Assembly: GCA_963925735.1 (NCBI GenBank)
Contig: CAWUUH010000003.1
Location: forward strand, 1-64,000
Origin: UBA4582 sp013204195
GTDB taxonomy: Bacteria > Pseudomonadota > Gammaproteobacteria > Pseudomonadales > Azotimanducaceae
DNA length: 64,000 bases
Reading direction: 5' to 3'
The position numbers were made by a program, and so were the translations under genes. The notes beneath the pieces were generated by a model. It saw only the letters and a list, made by a program, of their open reading frames with translations. It was not told where the DNA came from and ran no database searches. Positions 43,707 to 52,780 of the stretch are shown here, in pieces. Each line of letters opens with the position of its first letter. Positions within the stretch are counted from its first letter, which is position 1.

Positions 43707-44624
43707 ATGCCATTAGATCCAATTGTTGCCTCGATGCTCGCCCAGATGGCAGAAGCTGGTGGCCCAGCCATTGAAGACTTGCCGCCGGCGGGCGGACGTG
43801 AGCTTTACAGAATGATGAATGCCGCCAATACCCTGGTGGCTTTAGCCGAGGTCAGCGACACCGTTGCGAACGGTATTCGCCTTCGAATCTATCGGCCGAC
43901 GCTGGACAGCCAATTACCTGCGCTGGTTTACTTTCATGGCGGTGGTTGGGTCATCGGTGACCTGGAGACCCACGATAACGTGTGCCGCCACCTGGCGCAG
44001 CAAGCGGGCTGCGTGGTCATCGCGGTCGATTATCGCCTAGCGCCTGAGCACCCCTTTCCAGCGGCACTGGATGACAGCTTTGCGGCGACCTGCTGGGTCG
44101 TTGACCACGCGGCGGAACTCGGCATCGATGCCACTCGAATTGCCGTCGGGGGCGACAGCGCCGGCGGTAATCTCGCCGCTACGGTCTGCCTCAAAGCCAA
44201 GGCTTTGGGCGCACCCAGCCTCGCGCATCAACTACTGGTTTACCCCGTCACCGACACGGCGCAAAACACGCCCTCCTATACAGAAAACCGCGAAGGCTAC
44301 AGCCTTTCTGCCGCGCTGATGGGGTGGTTTTGGGACCAGTATATTGGCGACCAGCCACGTGATAACCCCATGATGGCGCCGATCTTAGCCAGCGACCTGA
44401 CTGGCGTGCCTTCAGCAACGGTCATTACCGCCGAGTATGACCCTTTGCGCGATGAAGGCGAAGCCTACGCAGAGCGGTTGAAGGCTGCTGGTGTGACAAC
44501 GACGATCACTCGTTATGACGGTATGATCCACGGTTTCTTTCATATGCAGGATGCCCTGGCCGACGGCCGGAACGCACTGACAATGGCCGCCAGAGAACTT
44601 CAAGTCGCCTTCCAGCAAACCTGA
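43707..44624 (+). CDS. Alpha/beta hydrolase, hormone-sensitive-lipase-like esterase
   Basis: A 305-residue HSL-family esterase. Motifs in order: oxyanion HGGGWVIGD (near 79-87), the DYRLAPEHPFPA block, nucleophile GGDSAGGNLA (near 152), acid in TAEYDPLRDEGE, and the catalytic His in GMIHGFFHM. It closely follows the arylesterase/Est-type layout and is presumably cytosolic. A very good ribosome site (AGGAG) lies 7 nt before the ATG. It is a single gene. It shares its family with the hydrolase at 17769 but is not a close copy. Confidence 0.9.
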   Translation: MPLDPIVASMLAQMAEAGGPAIEDLPPAGGRELYRMMNAANTLVALAEVSDTVANGIRLRIYRPTLDSQLPALVYFHGGGWVIGDLETHDNVCRHLAQQAGCVVIAVDYRLAPEHPFPAALDDSFAATCWVVDHAAELGIDATRIAVGGDSAGGNLAATVCLKAKALGAPSLAHQLLVYPVTDTAQNTPSYTENREGYSLSAALMGWFWDQYIGDQPRDNPMMAPILASDLTGVPSATVITAEYDPLRDEGEAYAERLKAAGVTTTITRYDGMIHGFFHMQDALADGRNALTMAARELQVAFQQT

Positions 44625-44704
44625 TCCAAAGGCCCTTAATTGAAGCACCGCGCTTAACGCATCATTTAAGGGTCTTGATCATAAAACCGTATCTTCAAAA
44701 CGAC

Positions 44705-44739
44705 ACTGGCCAGGTTCACCCCGAGGTGACCTGGCCAGT
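44705..44739. terminator. Long hairpin between convergent hydrolase and FkpA-like genes
   Basis: Arms ACTGGCCAGGTTCACC and GGTGACCTGGCCAGT pair over 15 bp with a single bulged T and a 4-nt CCGA loop. It lies about midway between the two stops. Flanking T-runs are short (TTT on one side, TTTT on the other), so it may terminate both directions. Confidence 0.7.
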
Positions 44740-44761
44740 TTACTGCAGTTGCTGTCAGTTA

Positions 44762-45511
44762 TTATTTAACGTCCAGCAGTTCCACTTCAAATATCAACGC
44801 AGAATTAGGTGGGATGCCACGCGTTCCGCCGGGACCATAGGCCAGGTCTGCAGGGATCGTGAATCGCGTCTTGCCACCGACTTTCATCAACTGTAAACCC
44901 TCAGTCCAACCAGCAATGACTTGATTAAGCCCAAACTCTGCAGGAGTACCGCGTTCGATAGAGCTGTCAAAGATTTGCCCGCTGACCAGGCGCCCTTCGT
45001 AGTCAACCTTAACCGTGTTATTGCCCGTTGGCGAAGCACCGTCACCAACGACTAAATGTTCGTACTGCAGACCTGAGGCGGTGGTCGTCACCCCTGGCTT
45101 GGCGCCATTTTCCTTAAGATACTCGGTAGCCATCACGCTTGCTTGGTTCGCCATCTCAACTTGAGCTGCTGCGCGATTGGCCTGGATGGCCTCCTGCTGG
45201 GCGCGAATCGCCGTAATCACTGCTTGTTGCTGGAGTTCGTTCAGATTCGGGACCTTGTCTTCGAGAGAATCGCTCATTCCCTGACTCAGAGTCGTCAGAT
45301 CAACATCGACATTGCCACCTTCTTTGAGCATATTGCCAAAGGAAAAACCAAAAAAGTAACTTAGATCCTTGCGTAGGCCTTCTGCAGCCTCAGCACTCAT
45401 CACTGTACTCGACTCAACGACGGCATCAGGCGCCATATCTGCTGCCCAAGAAGGGTTAGATACGACTAAAGGTATAAGCGCCATAGTATTGATTAATATC
45501 TTTTTTATCAT
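44762..45511 (-). CDS. FKBP-type peptidyl-prolyl isomerase, periplasmic (FkpA/Mip-like)
   Basis: A 249-residue secreted PPIase and chaperone. The N-terminus MIKKILINTMALIPLV through NPSWAADM is a signal peptide. An N-terminal helical dimerisation domain (about 30-130, with KDLSYFFGFSFGNMLKEGG) precedes a C-terminal FKBP domain with VKVDYEGRLVSGQIFDSS, FGLNQVIAGWTEGL, and the ending IPPNSALIFEVELLDVK. I take the ATG at 45511, which has AGGG 5 nt upstream, over an earlier TTG. The role is folding of envelope proteins. It is divergent from prc, another periplasmic quality-control gene. Confidence 0.92.
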   Translation of the reverse strand: MIKKILINTMALIPLVVSNPSWAADMAPDAVVESSTVMSAEAAEGLRKDLSYFFGFSFGNMLKEGGNVDVDLTTLSQGMSDSLEDKVPNLNELQQQAVITAIRAQQEAIQANRAAAQVEMANQASVMATEYLKENGAKPGVTTTASGLQYEHLVVGDGASPTGNNTVKVDYEGRLVSGQIFDSSIERGTPAEFGLNQVIAGWTEGLQLMKVGGKTRFTIPADLAYGPGGTRGIPPNSALIFEVELLDVK

Positions 45512-45841
45512 ATCTGCCCTACTCAAGGTTCGATGGGAATTTGTGAATGGCCATTATGCCACAATCAGGCTGACAATAAAGCCATCACCCGCTGAATACA
45601 CCAACCATGATTTAGCGCTGCCAAATCAACCAATCCGACTCAGGACAAATTATCATCGTAACCGCGCCAACAGTGACTTAATTTCTTGATCCATCACCCA
45701 AATCACCACTACACTGCTAGCGGGGAACTTTATGCCGTTAACGCTAGACTAATCCATCAATCACGGACTGCTGACAGAAAGCTTCCAACAAAACCCGCGC
45801 TTGACAGCAGTGCACTCACCAGGAACTGACTAACGACTTCT
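45512..45841. other. Divergent intergenic region between fkpA-like and prc
   Basis: These 330 bases hold no gene I can support. They should carry promoters for both genes, including a sigma-E-like site (45724-45752). AGGAA near 45823 is too far from the prc ATG to be its ribosome site. Confidence 0.4.
45724..45752 (+). promoter_or_regulatory. Possible sigma-E (RpoE) promoter upstream of prc
   Basis: GGAACTT at 45724-45730 matches the sigma-E -35 exactly. GACTAA at 45747-45752, 16 bp later, differs from the -10 type GTCTAA at one base. It would start prc transcription about 80 bp upstream of the gene, fitting an envelope protease. The -10 is imperfect. Confidence 0.4.
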
Positions 45842-48103
45842 ATGACTATATTTCGAAACGCAATATTGACCTCGGCCCTGATGCTTTCGCTCGCCGCGCC
45901 CATGAGTTTTGCCTTGGTCCCAGCCAAGACCGAGGTATTGAACGACACCCTGACCACGCTCGCGGCGATGCCAATCCACAAAGAGACAACCAAAAATATT
46001 GTCGATGCCCTCGCTAGTCGACATTACGTCAGCACCGCCTTAGATGATGCGCTGTCAGCAAAAATCTACGACGGTTATCTAGAAGATCTGGATTCCAGCA
46101 AAAGCTATTTTCTCGCCAGTGACATCGCCGACTTCAACCACTTACGCTTACAGCTTGACGATACATTGCGCGCCGGCGATGTGTCTCCGGCATATTTTAT
46201 CTTTAATCGCTACCACCAACGGGTCGCAGAACGCTTTGAGCAAGTGATTGCAACCCTCGAGCAAGGCGTCGACCAATTCGACTTCACTCTGAACGAGTCA
46301 CTGGAACTGGATCGTAAGGACGCACCTTGGGCAACCACCAACAGCGAACTGGATGAACTCTGGCGCAAACGGGTCAAACTGGCTGTTTTGAACCTCAAAC
46401 TCGCAGATAAAGAGGTGGAAAAAACCCAGGAAGTGCTCACTAAACGTTACAAAAATCGGTTGTCGCGAACCTTACAAACGAACAGCGAAGATGTTTACCA
46501 GCTGTATATGAACTCATTCACGCGGTCCTACGATCCGCATACCCAGTACTTTTCACCGCGCACTTCTGAGAACTTCAATATCAATATGAGTCTGTCCCTG
46601 GAAGGCATCGGTGCCGTGCTGCAACGTGAAGACGAATACACCAAGATCGTCAGCCTCGTGCCCGCCGGCCCGGCAGAGAAATCTCGCCAAATCTACCCCG
46701 ATGATAAGATCGTCGCCGTCGGTCAGGGAATTGATGGCGAGATGGTCGACGTGATCGGCTGGCGATTGGATGAGGTGGTCGAGCTAATCCGTGGCAAGAA
46801 GGCCACGATAGTTCAACTCGAGGTCATACCGGCAAATGCTAAGGACAGTACATCCAAGCTCGTGCAGATTGTTCGAAACACGGTCAAACTCGAAGAGCAA
46901 GAAGCTAAATCGGAAATTATTGAAGTCGAACAGTTTGGTCACACACATAAAATCGGTGTCATCGACATTCCGACGTTCTATATTGACTTTCAGGCGTTGC
47001 AGGAAGGCAACAAAGACTTCAAGAGCACCACTCGAGACGTCCAAGAATTGTTAGTTAAACTAGTCGCCGATGGTGTTGAGGGGATCATTATCGATCTTCG
47101 CGACAACGGCGGCGGCTCACTACAGGAAGCCCGCACCCTAACTGGTTTGTTTATTGATCAAGGCCCTACCGTGCTGGTCAGAAATAATAATGGTCGAGTG
47201 GACATTCTTAACGATCGGGACATTAAGACGGCCTATGACGGACCGCTCGCGGTGGTGGTAAATCGTCTGAGCGCTTCGGCCTCTGAAATATTTGCCGGTG
47301 CAATCCAGGATTATGATCGCGGCTTGATCATTGGCAATCAGACCTTTGGCAAAGGCACAGTCCAAACGCTGCTGCCGTTAAACCAAGGCCAGCTGAAACT
47401 GACCGCCGCAAAATTCTATCGAATCACTGGGGAGAGCACGCAACACAAGGGCGTCCTGCCAGACATTGATTTCCCCCTTGACTATGACCCTGAGTCTATT
47501 GGCGAAAGCACGCTGGAAAGCCCGCTTCCCTGGGACAAAATTCGGGCCACCAGTTATCAACTGAAGAGTCATGTTTCACAACTCAAGCAAGAATTGATCG
47601 GCCTGCATGACTCCCGCTCAGCAAGCGATCCCGAGTTTATCTATATGCGCGACGCCGCGGCGTATCGCCAAGCGAGAAGCAAGCAGGAGCTGATTTCCCT
47701 TAACCTCGTCACACGCCAACAGGAAAAAATCGATAGCGACGACTTTTGGCTGACCCTGGAAAACACCAAACGCAAACGCCAAGATCTCGAACCCATTGCA
47801 TCCCTCGACGAATTAAACCCGAAGCGAGATGAACCCGAGTTGGCCTCAGTGCCCACTACTGACGTGATCACGATCAGCGTTGACGGCGCTACGAGCCTCG
47901 ACACGCCGGGTCCGCAAGAGCCTACCGCTGCCCCAGCACTGATTGACATCAATGGCGAAGAGGCGAGTGATGATTCTTTACCACCTTTGAGAGCTGACGC
48001 CTCACCCGACGCCCACCTGATAGAGAGCGGCAATATCCTGCTGGATTTGATCTCGCTGGAGAAACGCATGGCCGCGGAGACGCCCAAACAGCAGGCCATC
48101 TGA
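45842..48103 (+). CDS. prc: Tail-specific carboxy-terminal protease Prc (Tsp)
   Basis: A 753-residue periplasmic protease that degrades tagged proteins and helps murein maturation. It has a signal peptide (hydrophobic segment ending SFALVPA), an N-terminal helical domain, a PDZ domain (about 255-340, with GIGAVLQREDEYTKIVSLV), then the S41 core. The Ser/Lys dyad is in NRLSASASE and TFGKGTVQ. A C-terminal DUF3340-type domain follows. At 753 it is longer than E. coli Prc (682), largely through a low-complexity Asp/Glu/Pro/Ala-rich segment at about residues 665-720. The stop begins a 14-bp tandem array. Confidence 0.93.
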   Translation: MTIFRNAILTSALMLSLAAPMSFALVPAKTEVLNDTLTTLAAMPIHKETTKNIVDALASRHYVSTALDDALSAKIYDGYLEDLDSSKSYFLASDIADFNHLRLQLDDTLRAGDVSPAYFIFNRYHQRVAERFEQVIATLEQGVDQFDFTLNESLELDRKDAPWATTNSELDELWRKRVKLAVLNLKLADKEVEKTQEVLTKRYKNRLSRTLQTNSEDVYQLYMNSFTRSYDPHTQYFSPRTSENFNINMSLSLEGIGAVLQREDEYTKIVSLVPAGPAEKSRQIYPDDKIVAVGQGIDGEMVDVIGWRLDEVVELIRGKKATIVQLEVIPANAKDSTSKLVQIVRNTVKLEEQEAKSEIIEVEQFGHTHKIGVIDIPTFYIDFQALQEGNKDFKSTTRDVQELLVKLVADGVEGIIIDLRDNGGGSLQEARTLTGLFIDQGPTVLVRNNNGRVDILNDRDIKTAYDGPLAVVVNRLSASASEIFAGAIQDYDRGLIIGNQTFGKGTVQTLLPLNQGQLKLTAAKFYRITGESTQHKGVLPDIDFPLDYDPESIGESTLESPLPWDKIRATSYQLKSHVSQLKQELIGLHDSRSASDPEFIYMRDAAAYRQARSKQELISLNLVTRQQEKIDSDDFWLTLENTKRKRQDLEPIASLDELNPKRDEPELASVPTTDVITISVDGATSLDTPGPQEPTAAPALIDINGEEASDDSLPPLRADASPDAHLIESGNILLDLISLEKRMAAETPKQQAI

Positions 48104-48171
48104 TCAACCATGTCTGATCGACCATGTCTGATCGACCATGCCTGATCAACTGTGCCTGATCAACTTGTGTC
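48101..48171. repeat. 14-bp tandem repeat starting at the prc stop codon
   Basis: Five units: TGATCAACCATGTC, TGATCGACCATGTC, TGATCGACCATGCC, TGATCAACTGTGCC and a 15-bp TGATCAACTTGTGTC. The TGA of unit one is the prc stop. There are no spacers, so it is not CRISPR. Confidence 0.9.
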
Positions 48172-48224
48172 TAAGGATTGGGCTGAAACGGCGCCTGCGG
48201 CTTGCTAGGCGCCAATGCCCAAAA

Positions 48225-48304
48225 GCTAATGACCGGAGGCTAATGACCCGAGGCTAATGACCCGCTGCTAATGACCCAAGGCTAATGACCCAAGGCTAAT
48301 GGCT
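48225..48304. repeat. Second 14-bp tandem repeat, between prc and the nitroreductase gene
   Basis: Five full units of GCTAATGACCCNNN (endings GGAG-like, GAG, GCT, AAG, AAG; the first unit is GCTAATGACCGGAG) and a partial sixth, running to 3 bp from the nitroreductase stop. Units four and five are identical. Its sequence is unrelated to the neighbouring array, but the period is the same. Confidence 0.9.
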
Positions 48305-48306
48305 AG

Positions 48307-48975
48307 CTAAAAAAAGCTGGCGATCTCTGCCAGGTTTTTCTTCTGAATATCCGGCACCTTCGCATCGATCGCTGGAAACCCCACCACTAACAGAACAAAC
48401 GGTCGCTCAGCTTTCGGCCGACCCAATATCTGATTTAAGAAACCCATCGGACTCGGCGTGTGTGTCAGACATGCCAGTCCCGCGTGGTGTAATGCCGTCA
48501 CCAGAATGCCCGTGGCAATACCCACTGACTCAGGGGCGTAATAGTGTTTAACACGACTACCGTCGACGGCCTCACCATAACGTTGTTGAAACACCGCGAT
48601 CAGATACGGCGCCGTCTCCAGAAACGGCTTGTCCGCATTCGTACCCAGGGGCGCGAGCGCGTCCAGCCAGTCTTGAGGTGCTTTGTGCGCATAAAACGCC
48701 TGCTCTTCCTTTTCAGCAGCCGCACGAATCTGGCGTTTAATATCCGGACTCTCGACCACAGCAAAATACCAGGGTTGAGTATTAGCGCCGCTCGGCGCAG
48801 TGCCGGCTGCCAGCAAACACTGCTCAATAATTTCACGGGGCACCGGCCGATTGGAAAATTGCCGAATACTCCTGCGTCCCTTTGCGGCCTCAAGAAAATC
48901 TCGAGACCGCTGGCGCATTTGATCCTCGTTCAGGATCGGAAAATGGAGTTCAAGCATGGGAGGTGTGGGTTTCAT
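48307..48975 (-). CDS. Nitroreductase family protein (FMN)
   Basis: A 222-residue NAD(P)H-dependent FMN flavoprotein of the nitroreductase family. Features are AAKGRRSIRQFSNRPVPREII (FMN phosphate binding), AGTAPSGANTQPWYFAVV, and the C-terminal GFLNQILGRPKAERPFVLLV. It reduces nitro groups, quinones or similar acceptors, and the natural substrate is unknown. The size fits the short (about 200-220 residue) members. It lies 46 bp after lon on the same strand, so read-through from the heat-shock promoter of lon is possible. Its 3' end abuts the tandem repeats. Confidence 0.88.
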   Translation of the reverse strand: MKPTPPMLELHFPILNEDQMRQRSRDFLEAAKGRRSIRQFSNRPVPREIIEQCLLAAGTAPSGANTQPWYFAVVESPDIKRQIRAAAEKEEQAFYAHKAPQDWLDALAPLGTNADKPFLETAPYLIAVFQQRYGEAVDGSRVKHYYAPESVGIATGILVTALHHAGLACLTHTPSPMGFLNQILGRPKAERPFVLLVVGFPAIDAKVPDIQKKNLAEIASFF

Positions 48976-49021
48976 CCAGCCAGTCTAGCAGACTGGCCGC
49001 ACGCTAAAAGCCCCAGCCAAA

Positions 49022-51415
49022 CTAAAAGCAGATCTCGGCGACCTCCTCATAGGTCTCAACAAAGTGGACTGTCAGACCCTTCGTCAGATAGTCTGGAATC
49101 TCATGGTAATCTCGCGCGTTGGCAGCCGGTAAAATCAGCTCTTTGAGGCTCGCGCGCCTGGCAGCTATCACCTTCTCTCGAATACCGCCGACAGGCAATA
49201 CTCTACCCGTCAGGGTCAATTCGCCGGTCATAGCCAGGTCACGATTGATCTTTTTGTTGGTCGCCAGCGACAACAGCGCAGTGGCCATGGTTACCCCAGC
49301 ACTGGGTCCATCTTTAGGGGTCGCGCCCTCAGGCACGTGCAGATGAACAAAGGCCTCGTCGAAAAAATCCGGGCTCGCGCCCAGCTTCTCTAACCGACTT
49401 ACCACAAAACTGTAGGCAATCTGAGCCGATTCCTGCATCACCTCACCCAATTGCCCCGTCAGTTTGAAACCTCTGTTTTTGGTGTGGATAAGGGCAGCTT
49501 CAATCGCCAGCGTCGTCCCACCCATGGCCGTCCAAGCCAAGCCATTAATCACCCCCAAGCCACGCTGCGGGCGTTGCCGATGAAAATAAGGAGCCCCGAG
49601 ATAACGCTCCACATCCTTGACCCCGATACGAATGACTGACTTGGCGTCGTCTAGCAACTCGACAATGGATTTGCGTACGATACGGCCCAATTGTTTATCC
49701 AACCCTCTAACGCCCGCCTCGCGCGCATAGCCATCCGCCACGGCTCTGATAGCGGCGTCAGAGATGCTGAGCTTAGCGGCTGGCACACCCGCCTTCTGCA
49801 ATAGGCGTTTCCACAAATGGTGCTTGGCAATCACGACCTTTTCAGCGGTGAGATAGCCGGCGAGCCGAATAATTTCCATGCGATCTAACAGCGGCCCAGG
49901 AATTGTGTCGAGCTGGTTTGCCGTACAGATAAACAGGACTTTTGACAGGTCAACTCGCAGATCGAGATAGTGATCAAGAAACTCGGCGTTCTGCTCCGGG
50001 TCAAGCACTTCCAACAGGGCCGAGGCTGGATCACCCTGAAATGACGCGCCGATCTTGTCGATTTCATCCAGCATGATGACTGGATTTGAGACCGCGACTT
50101 CCTTTAGCGATTGGATCAACTTGCCTGGCATCGCTCCAATATAAGTTCGGCGGTGGCCTTTAATTTCCGCTTCATCACGCATGCCACCCAAACTAAACCG
50201 ATAGAACTTTCGACCCAGCGCATTGGCGATGGATTTACCAATTGACGTTTTACCCACGCCTGGCGGACCAACCAACAACAGAATCGAACCTGCCATCTCA
50301 CCGCGATAGGCGCCGACGGCAAGGAATTCGATAATGCGCTGTTTAATATCCTCAAGACCGTCATGATCCTGATCGAGGGTACGCCTCGCCTGTTTCAAAT
50401 CCAGTTGGTCATGACTCGTCACCCCCCAGGGTACAGAAGTTAGCCAATCCAGATAATTACGAGTCACGGCATACTCGGCAGAAGCCGTTTCCAACACGCG
50501 AAGCTTTTCGATTTCCTCGTCGGCACGAGCCTGAACATGAGCCGGCACCCCCAGTGCCTGCAACCGCTCAATAAACTTGTCGGCATCGGCTTGCCGGTCA
50601 TCTTTGGTAATCCCCAGCTCCTTCTGAATCACCTTGAGCTGTTGGCGCAGAAAGAATGTTTTCTGTTGTTCGCTAACCTGCTCATTGACCTGCATGGTGA
50701 TCTTCGCCTGCAGCCGGGCTATTTCAAGTTCCTTGCGCAGTAATAGCAGCACTTTTTCCATGCGCTCCAGTAGCGGCAAGGTCTCCAATATATCCTGCAT
50801 ATCTTCCGCGGAGGCAGAGGTAATCGCAGCCGCGAAGTCAGCCAGCGGGCCTGGCTCGTTAGGGTTGAAATAATTCAGGTATTGCTTGAGCTCTTCGTTA
50901 TACAGCGGATTGAGGGTCATTAATTCCTTGATGATGTCGATCAGCGCCATCGCATAGGCGCGTAATTGACTCTCATCGGCCACCACTGGTGATTCCAAAT
51001 ATTCGACCCGAACAATGAATGGCGGTATTTTTCGAATCCATTCCTTAATCCGAAAACGCCGTACTCCCTGAGCAATAAACTGCAGCTTACCTTTGACCTC
51101 CTGCAGTCGATGAATACGCGCGACACAACCAATCTCGCGAACATCTTCCGGTCGTGGGACACCACTGCCGTCGACAATGGGCGCATAGCTCATGGCAATG
51201 AGTTTGTGTGCGGTTTCTGCGACACGCTTTATGCCATCACCCCAGGGCTCGCCTTCAACCACAATCGGTTGAACCAATACCGGAAAGTAAGGCTCTGATG
51301 TCAGTGGAATAAGTTGTAGCGTGTCAGGCAGTACCTCGTCGGGGCGCGCCAGTAGATATTTCGGCTTTTTATTGCGGGGAATAAATTCAACTTGTTCTTT
51401 GTTTTCTTCGCTCAT
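49022..51415 (-). CDS. lon: ATP-dependent protease Lon (LonA)
   Basis: A 797-residue ATP-dependent cytosolic protease for misfolded and regulatory proteins. Order: N-terminal substrate-binding domain (about 35-235), a coiled region with FFLRQQLKVIQKELG, AAA+ domain with Walker A GPPGVGKTSIG and Walker B VIMLDEIDKIG, then the protease domain. The dyad is Ser705 (DGPSAGVT) and Lys748 (GGIREKVIAA), 43 residues apart as in E. coli Lon. A sigma-32-type promoter lies at 51448-51475. The nitroreductase gene follows. clpX/clpP are not next to it. Confidence 0.96.
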   Translation of the reverse strand: MSEENKEQVEFIPRNKKPKYLLARPDEVLPDTLQLIPLTSEPYFPVLVQPIVVEGEPWGDGIKRVAETAHKLIAMSYAPIVDGSGVPRPEDVREIGCVARIHRLQEVKGKLQFIAQGVRRFRIKEWIRKIPPFIVRVEYLESPVVADESQLRAYAMALIDIIKELMTLNPLYNEELKQYLNYFNPNEPGPLADFAAAITSASAEDMQDILETLPLLERMEKVLLLLRKELEIARLQAKITMQVNEQVSEQQKTFFLRQQLKVIQKELGITKDDRQADADKFIERLQALGVPAHVQARADEEIEKLRVLETASAEYAVTRNYLDWLTSVPWGVTSHDQLDLKQARRTLDQDHDGLEDIKQRIIEFLAVGAYRGEMAGSILLLVGPPGVGKTSIGKSIANALGRKFYRFSLGGMRDEAEIKGHRRTYIGAMPGKLIQSLKEVAVSNPVIMLDEIDKIGASFQGDPASALLEVLDPEQNAEFLDHYLDLRVDLSKVLFICTANQLDTIPGPLLDRMEIIRLAGYLTAEKVVIAKHHLWKRLLQKAGVPAAKLSISDAAIRAVADGYAREAGVRGLDKQLGRIVRKSIVELLDDAKSVIRIGVKDVERYLGAPYFHRQRPQRGLGVINGLAWTAMGGTTLAIEAALIHTKNRGFKLTGQLGEVMQESAQIAYSFVVSRLEKLGASPDFFDEAFVHLHVPEGATPKDGPSAGVTMATALLSLATNKKINRDLAMTGELTLTGRVLPVGGIREKVIAARRASLKELILPAANARDYHEIPDYLTKGLTVHFVETYEEVAEICF

Positions 51416-51447
51416 AGGGGGCGCACTCGATAGGGGCTAAAACCAAA

Positions 51448-51475
51448 TTGTTGGGTCAAACCTAGTCGATTCAAG
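51448..51475 (-). promoter_or_regulatory. Heat-shock (sigma-32) promoter of lon
   Basis: On the minus strand CTTGAA (51475-51470) is followed after 14 bp by CCCAACAA (51455-51448). The first matches the sigma-32 -35, and the second fits the -10 CCCCATNT at five of eight positions. It lies 33 bp before the lon ATG, which is the expected place. Confidence 0.65.
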
Positions 51476-51628
51476 AGTCCGCCTATGCCAACTCAGCAAC
51501 CGAAAGATCGAGCACCCAGCGTTAAAATGGAAGCTCGTCGGCCTATAGAAAAGTTTGTCCGGCGTGACTGCACTATTCTAGGAAAATCAGGCTAGAATCG
51601 ATTATCTGCCAAGTCTATCGAAGGGCCC

Positions 51629-52777
51629 ATGACCACTGTCACTTGTATTGAAGATCTCCGGGTTTTATACGAAAAACGCGTTCCTCGAATGTTTTACGAT
51701 TACGCAGAGTCCGGTTCATGGACCGAGTCCACACTCCGCGACAACGTCGATGCTTTCGCTCGAATCAAACTCAGACAAAAAGTCCTGGTCAACATCGCCA
51801 ACCGTTCTCTCGCCAGCACCATGGCTGGGCAGGCGGTCACTATGCCAGTGGCTTTAGCGCCCACAGGCTTGACCGGGATGCAACACGCCGACGGTGAAAT
51901 CTTGGCTGCTCGAGCTGCTGAGAAGTTTGGTGTACCCTTCTGCCTGTCGACCATGAGTATCTGCTCCATCGAAGATGTCGCGGACCAAGTCACTCAGCCC
52001 TTCTGGTTTCAGCTCTATGTGATGCGCGACCGAGACTATATCACTCGACTGATCCAGCGGGCGAAGGCCGCCCAGTGCTCCGCCCTAGTACTTACCCTAG
52101 ACCTGCAAATCATGGGACAAAGACATAAAGACATAAAAAATGGACTTTCCACACCCCCCAAGATGACCTTGAAAAATATCGCGAATATAGCAACCAAACC
52201 TCGCTGGGCCATGGGGATGCTGCGGACTCGAAGGCACAATTTCGGCAATATCGTTGGCCATGTATCCGGCGTCGACAACATGGGGAGTCTGAGTCAATGG
52301 ACGACGAGCCAATTCGACCCCAGCTTGAGCTGGGAAGACGTCGCATGGGTCAAAGAGCAATGGGGCGGCAAGCTGATTCTGAAAGGCGTTATGGATCCTG
52401 AAGATGCTTATATGGCCGTTAAGAGTGGCGCCGATGCGTTGATTGTCTCCAACCATGGCGGTCGACAACTCGACGGCGCACCCGCAGCTATCGATGCCCT
52501 GCCAGGCATCGTTGCTGCGGTTGGCGACGCGATTGAGATATGGATGGACGGTGGTATTCGTAGCGGTCAGGATGTCTTCAAAGCCATCGCCCTCGGTGCT
52601 AAAGGCACCCTGATTGGCCGAGCATTCCTTTATGGATTGGGTGCCATGGGTGAAGCCGGAGTCACTCGCTGTTTGCAAATCATTGAACAAGAACTGGATC
52701 TGACGATGGCGTTCAGTGGCTTGAGCGACATCAATGACGTTGACGAGAAGGTCATTTGGGCACCCGGTACCCGCTGA
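51629..52777 (+). CDS. FMN-dependent alpha-hydroxy-acid oxidase (LldD-like)
   Basis: A 382-residue flavoenzyme of the L-lactate dehydrogenase/glycolate oxidase family. It has YDYAESGSWTE near the N-terminus, VALAPTGLTGM (FMN), LVLTLDLQIMGQR, then LILKGVMDPEDA with the FMN-binding Lys, and SNHGGRQLDGAPA with catalytic His and Arg. The C-terminus has DGGIRSGQDVFKAIALGA. It oxidises an (S)-2-hydroxy acid; L-lactate is likely but not proven. The lldP permease and lldR are absent. GAAGGG directly precedes the start. The next gene begins 4 bp after its stop and is probably co-transcribed. Confidence 0.9.
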   Translation: MTTVTCIEDLRVLYEKRVPRMFYDYAESGSWTESTLRDNVDAFARIKLRQKVLVNIANRSLASTMAGQAVTMPVALAPTGLTGMQHADGEILAARAAEKFGVPFCLSTMSICSIEDVADQVTQPFWFQLYVMRDRDYITRLIQRAKAAQCSALVLTLDLQIMGQRHKDIKNGLSTPPKMTLKNIANIATKPRWAMGMLRTRRHNFGNIVGHVSGVDNMGSLSQWTTSQFDPSLSWEDVAWVKEQWGGKLILKGVMDPEDAYMAVKSGADALIVSNHGGRQLDGAPAAIDALPGIVAAVGDAIEIWMDGGIRSGQDVFKAIALGAKGTLIGRAFLYGLGAMGEAGVTRCLQIIEQELDLTMAFSGLSDINDVDEKVIWAPGTR

Positions 52778-52780
52778 ACC

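Noticed and set aside
48101..48304. CRISPR array
   Set aside because: Units are adjacent with no spacers, are only 14 bp, and no cas gene is near.
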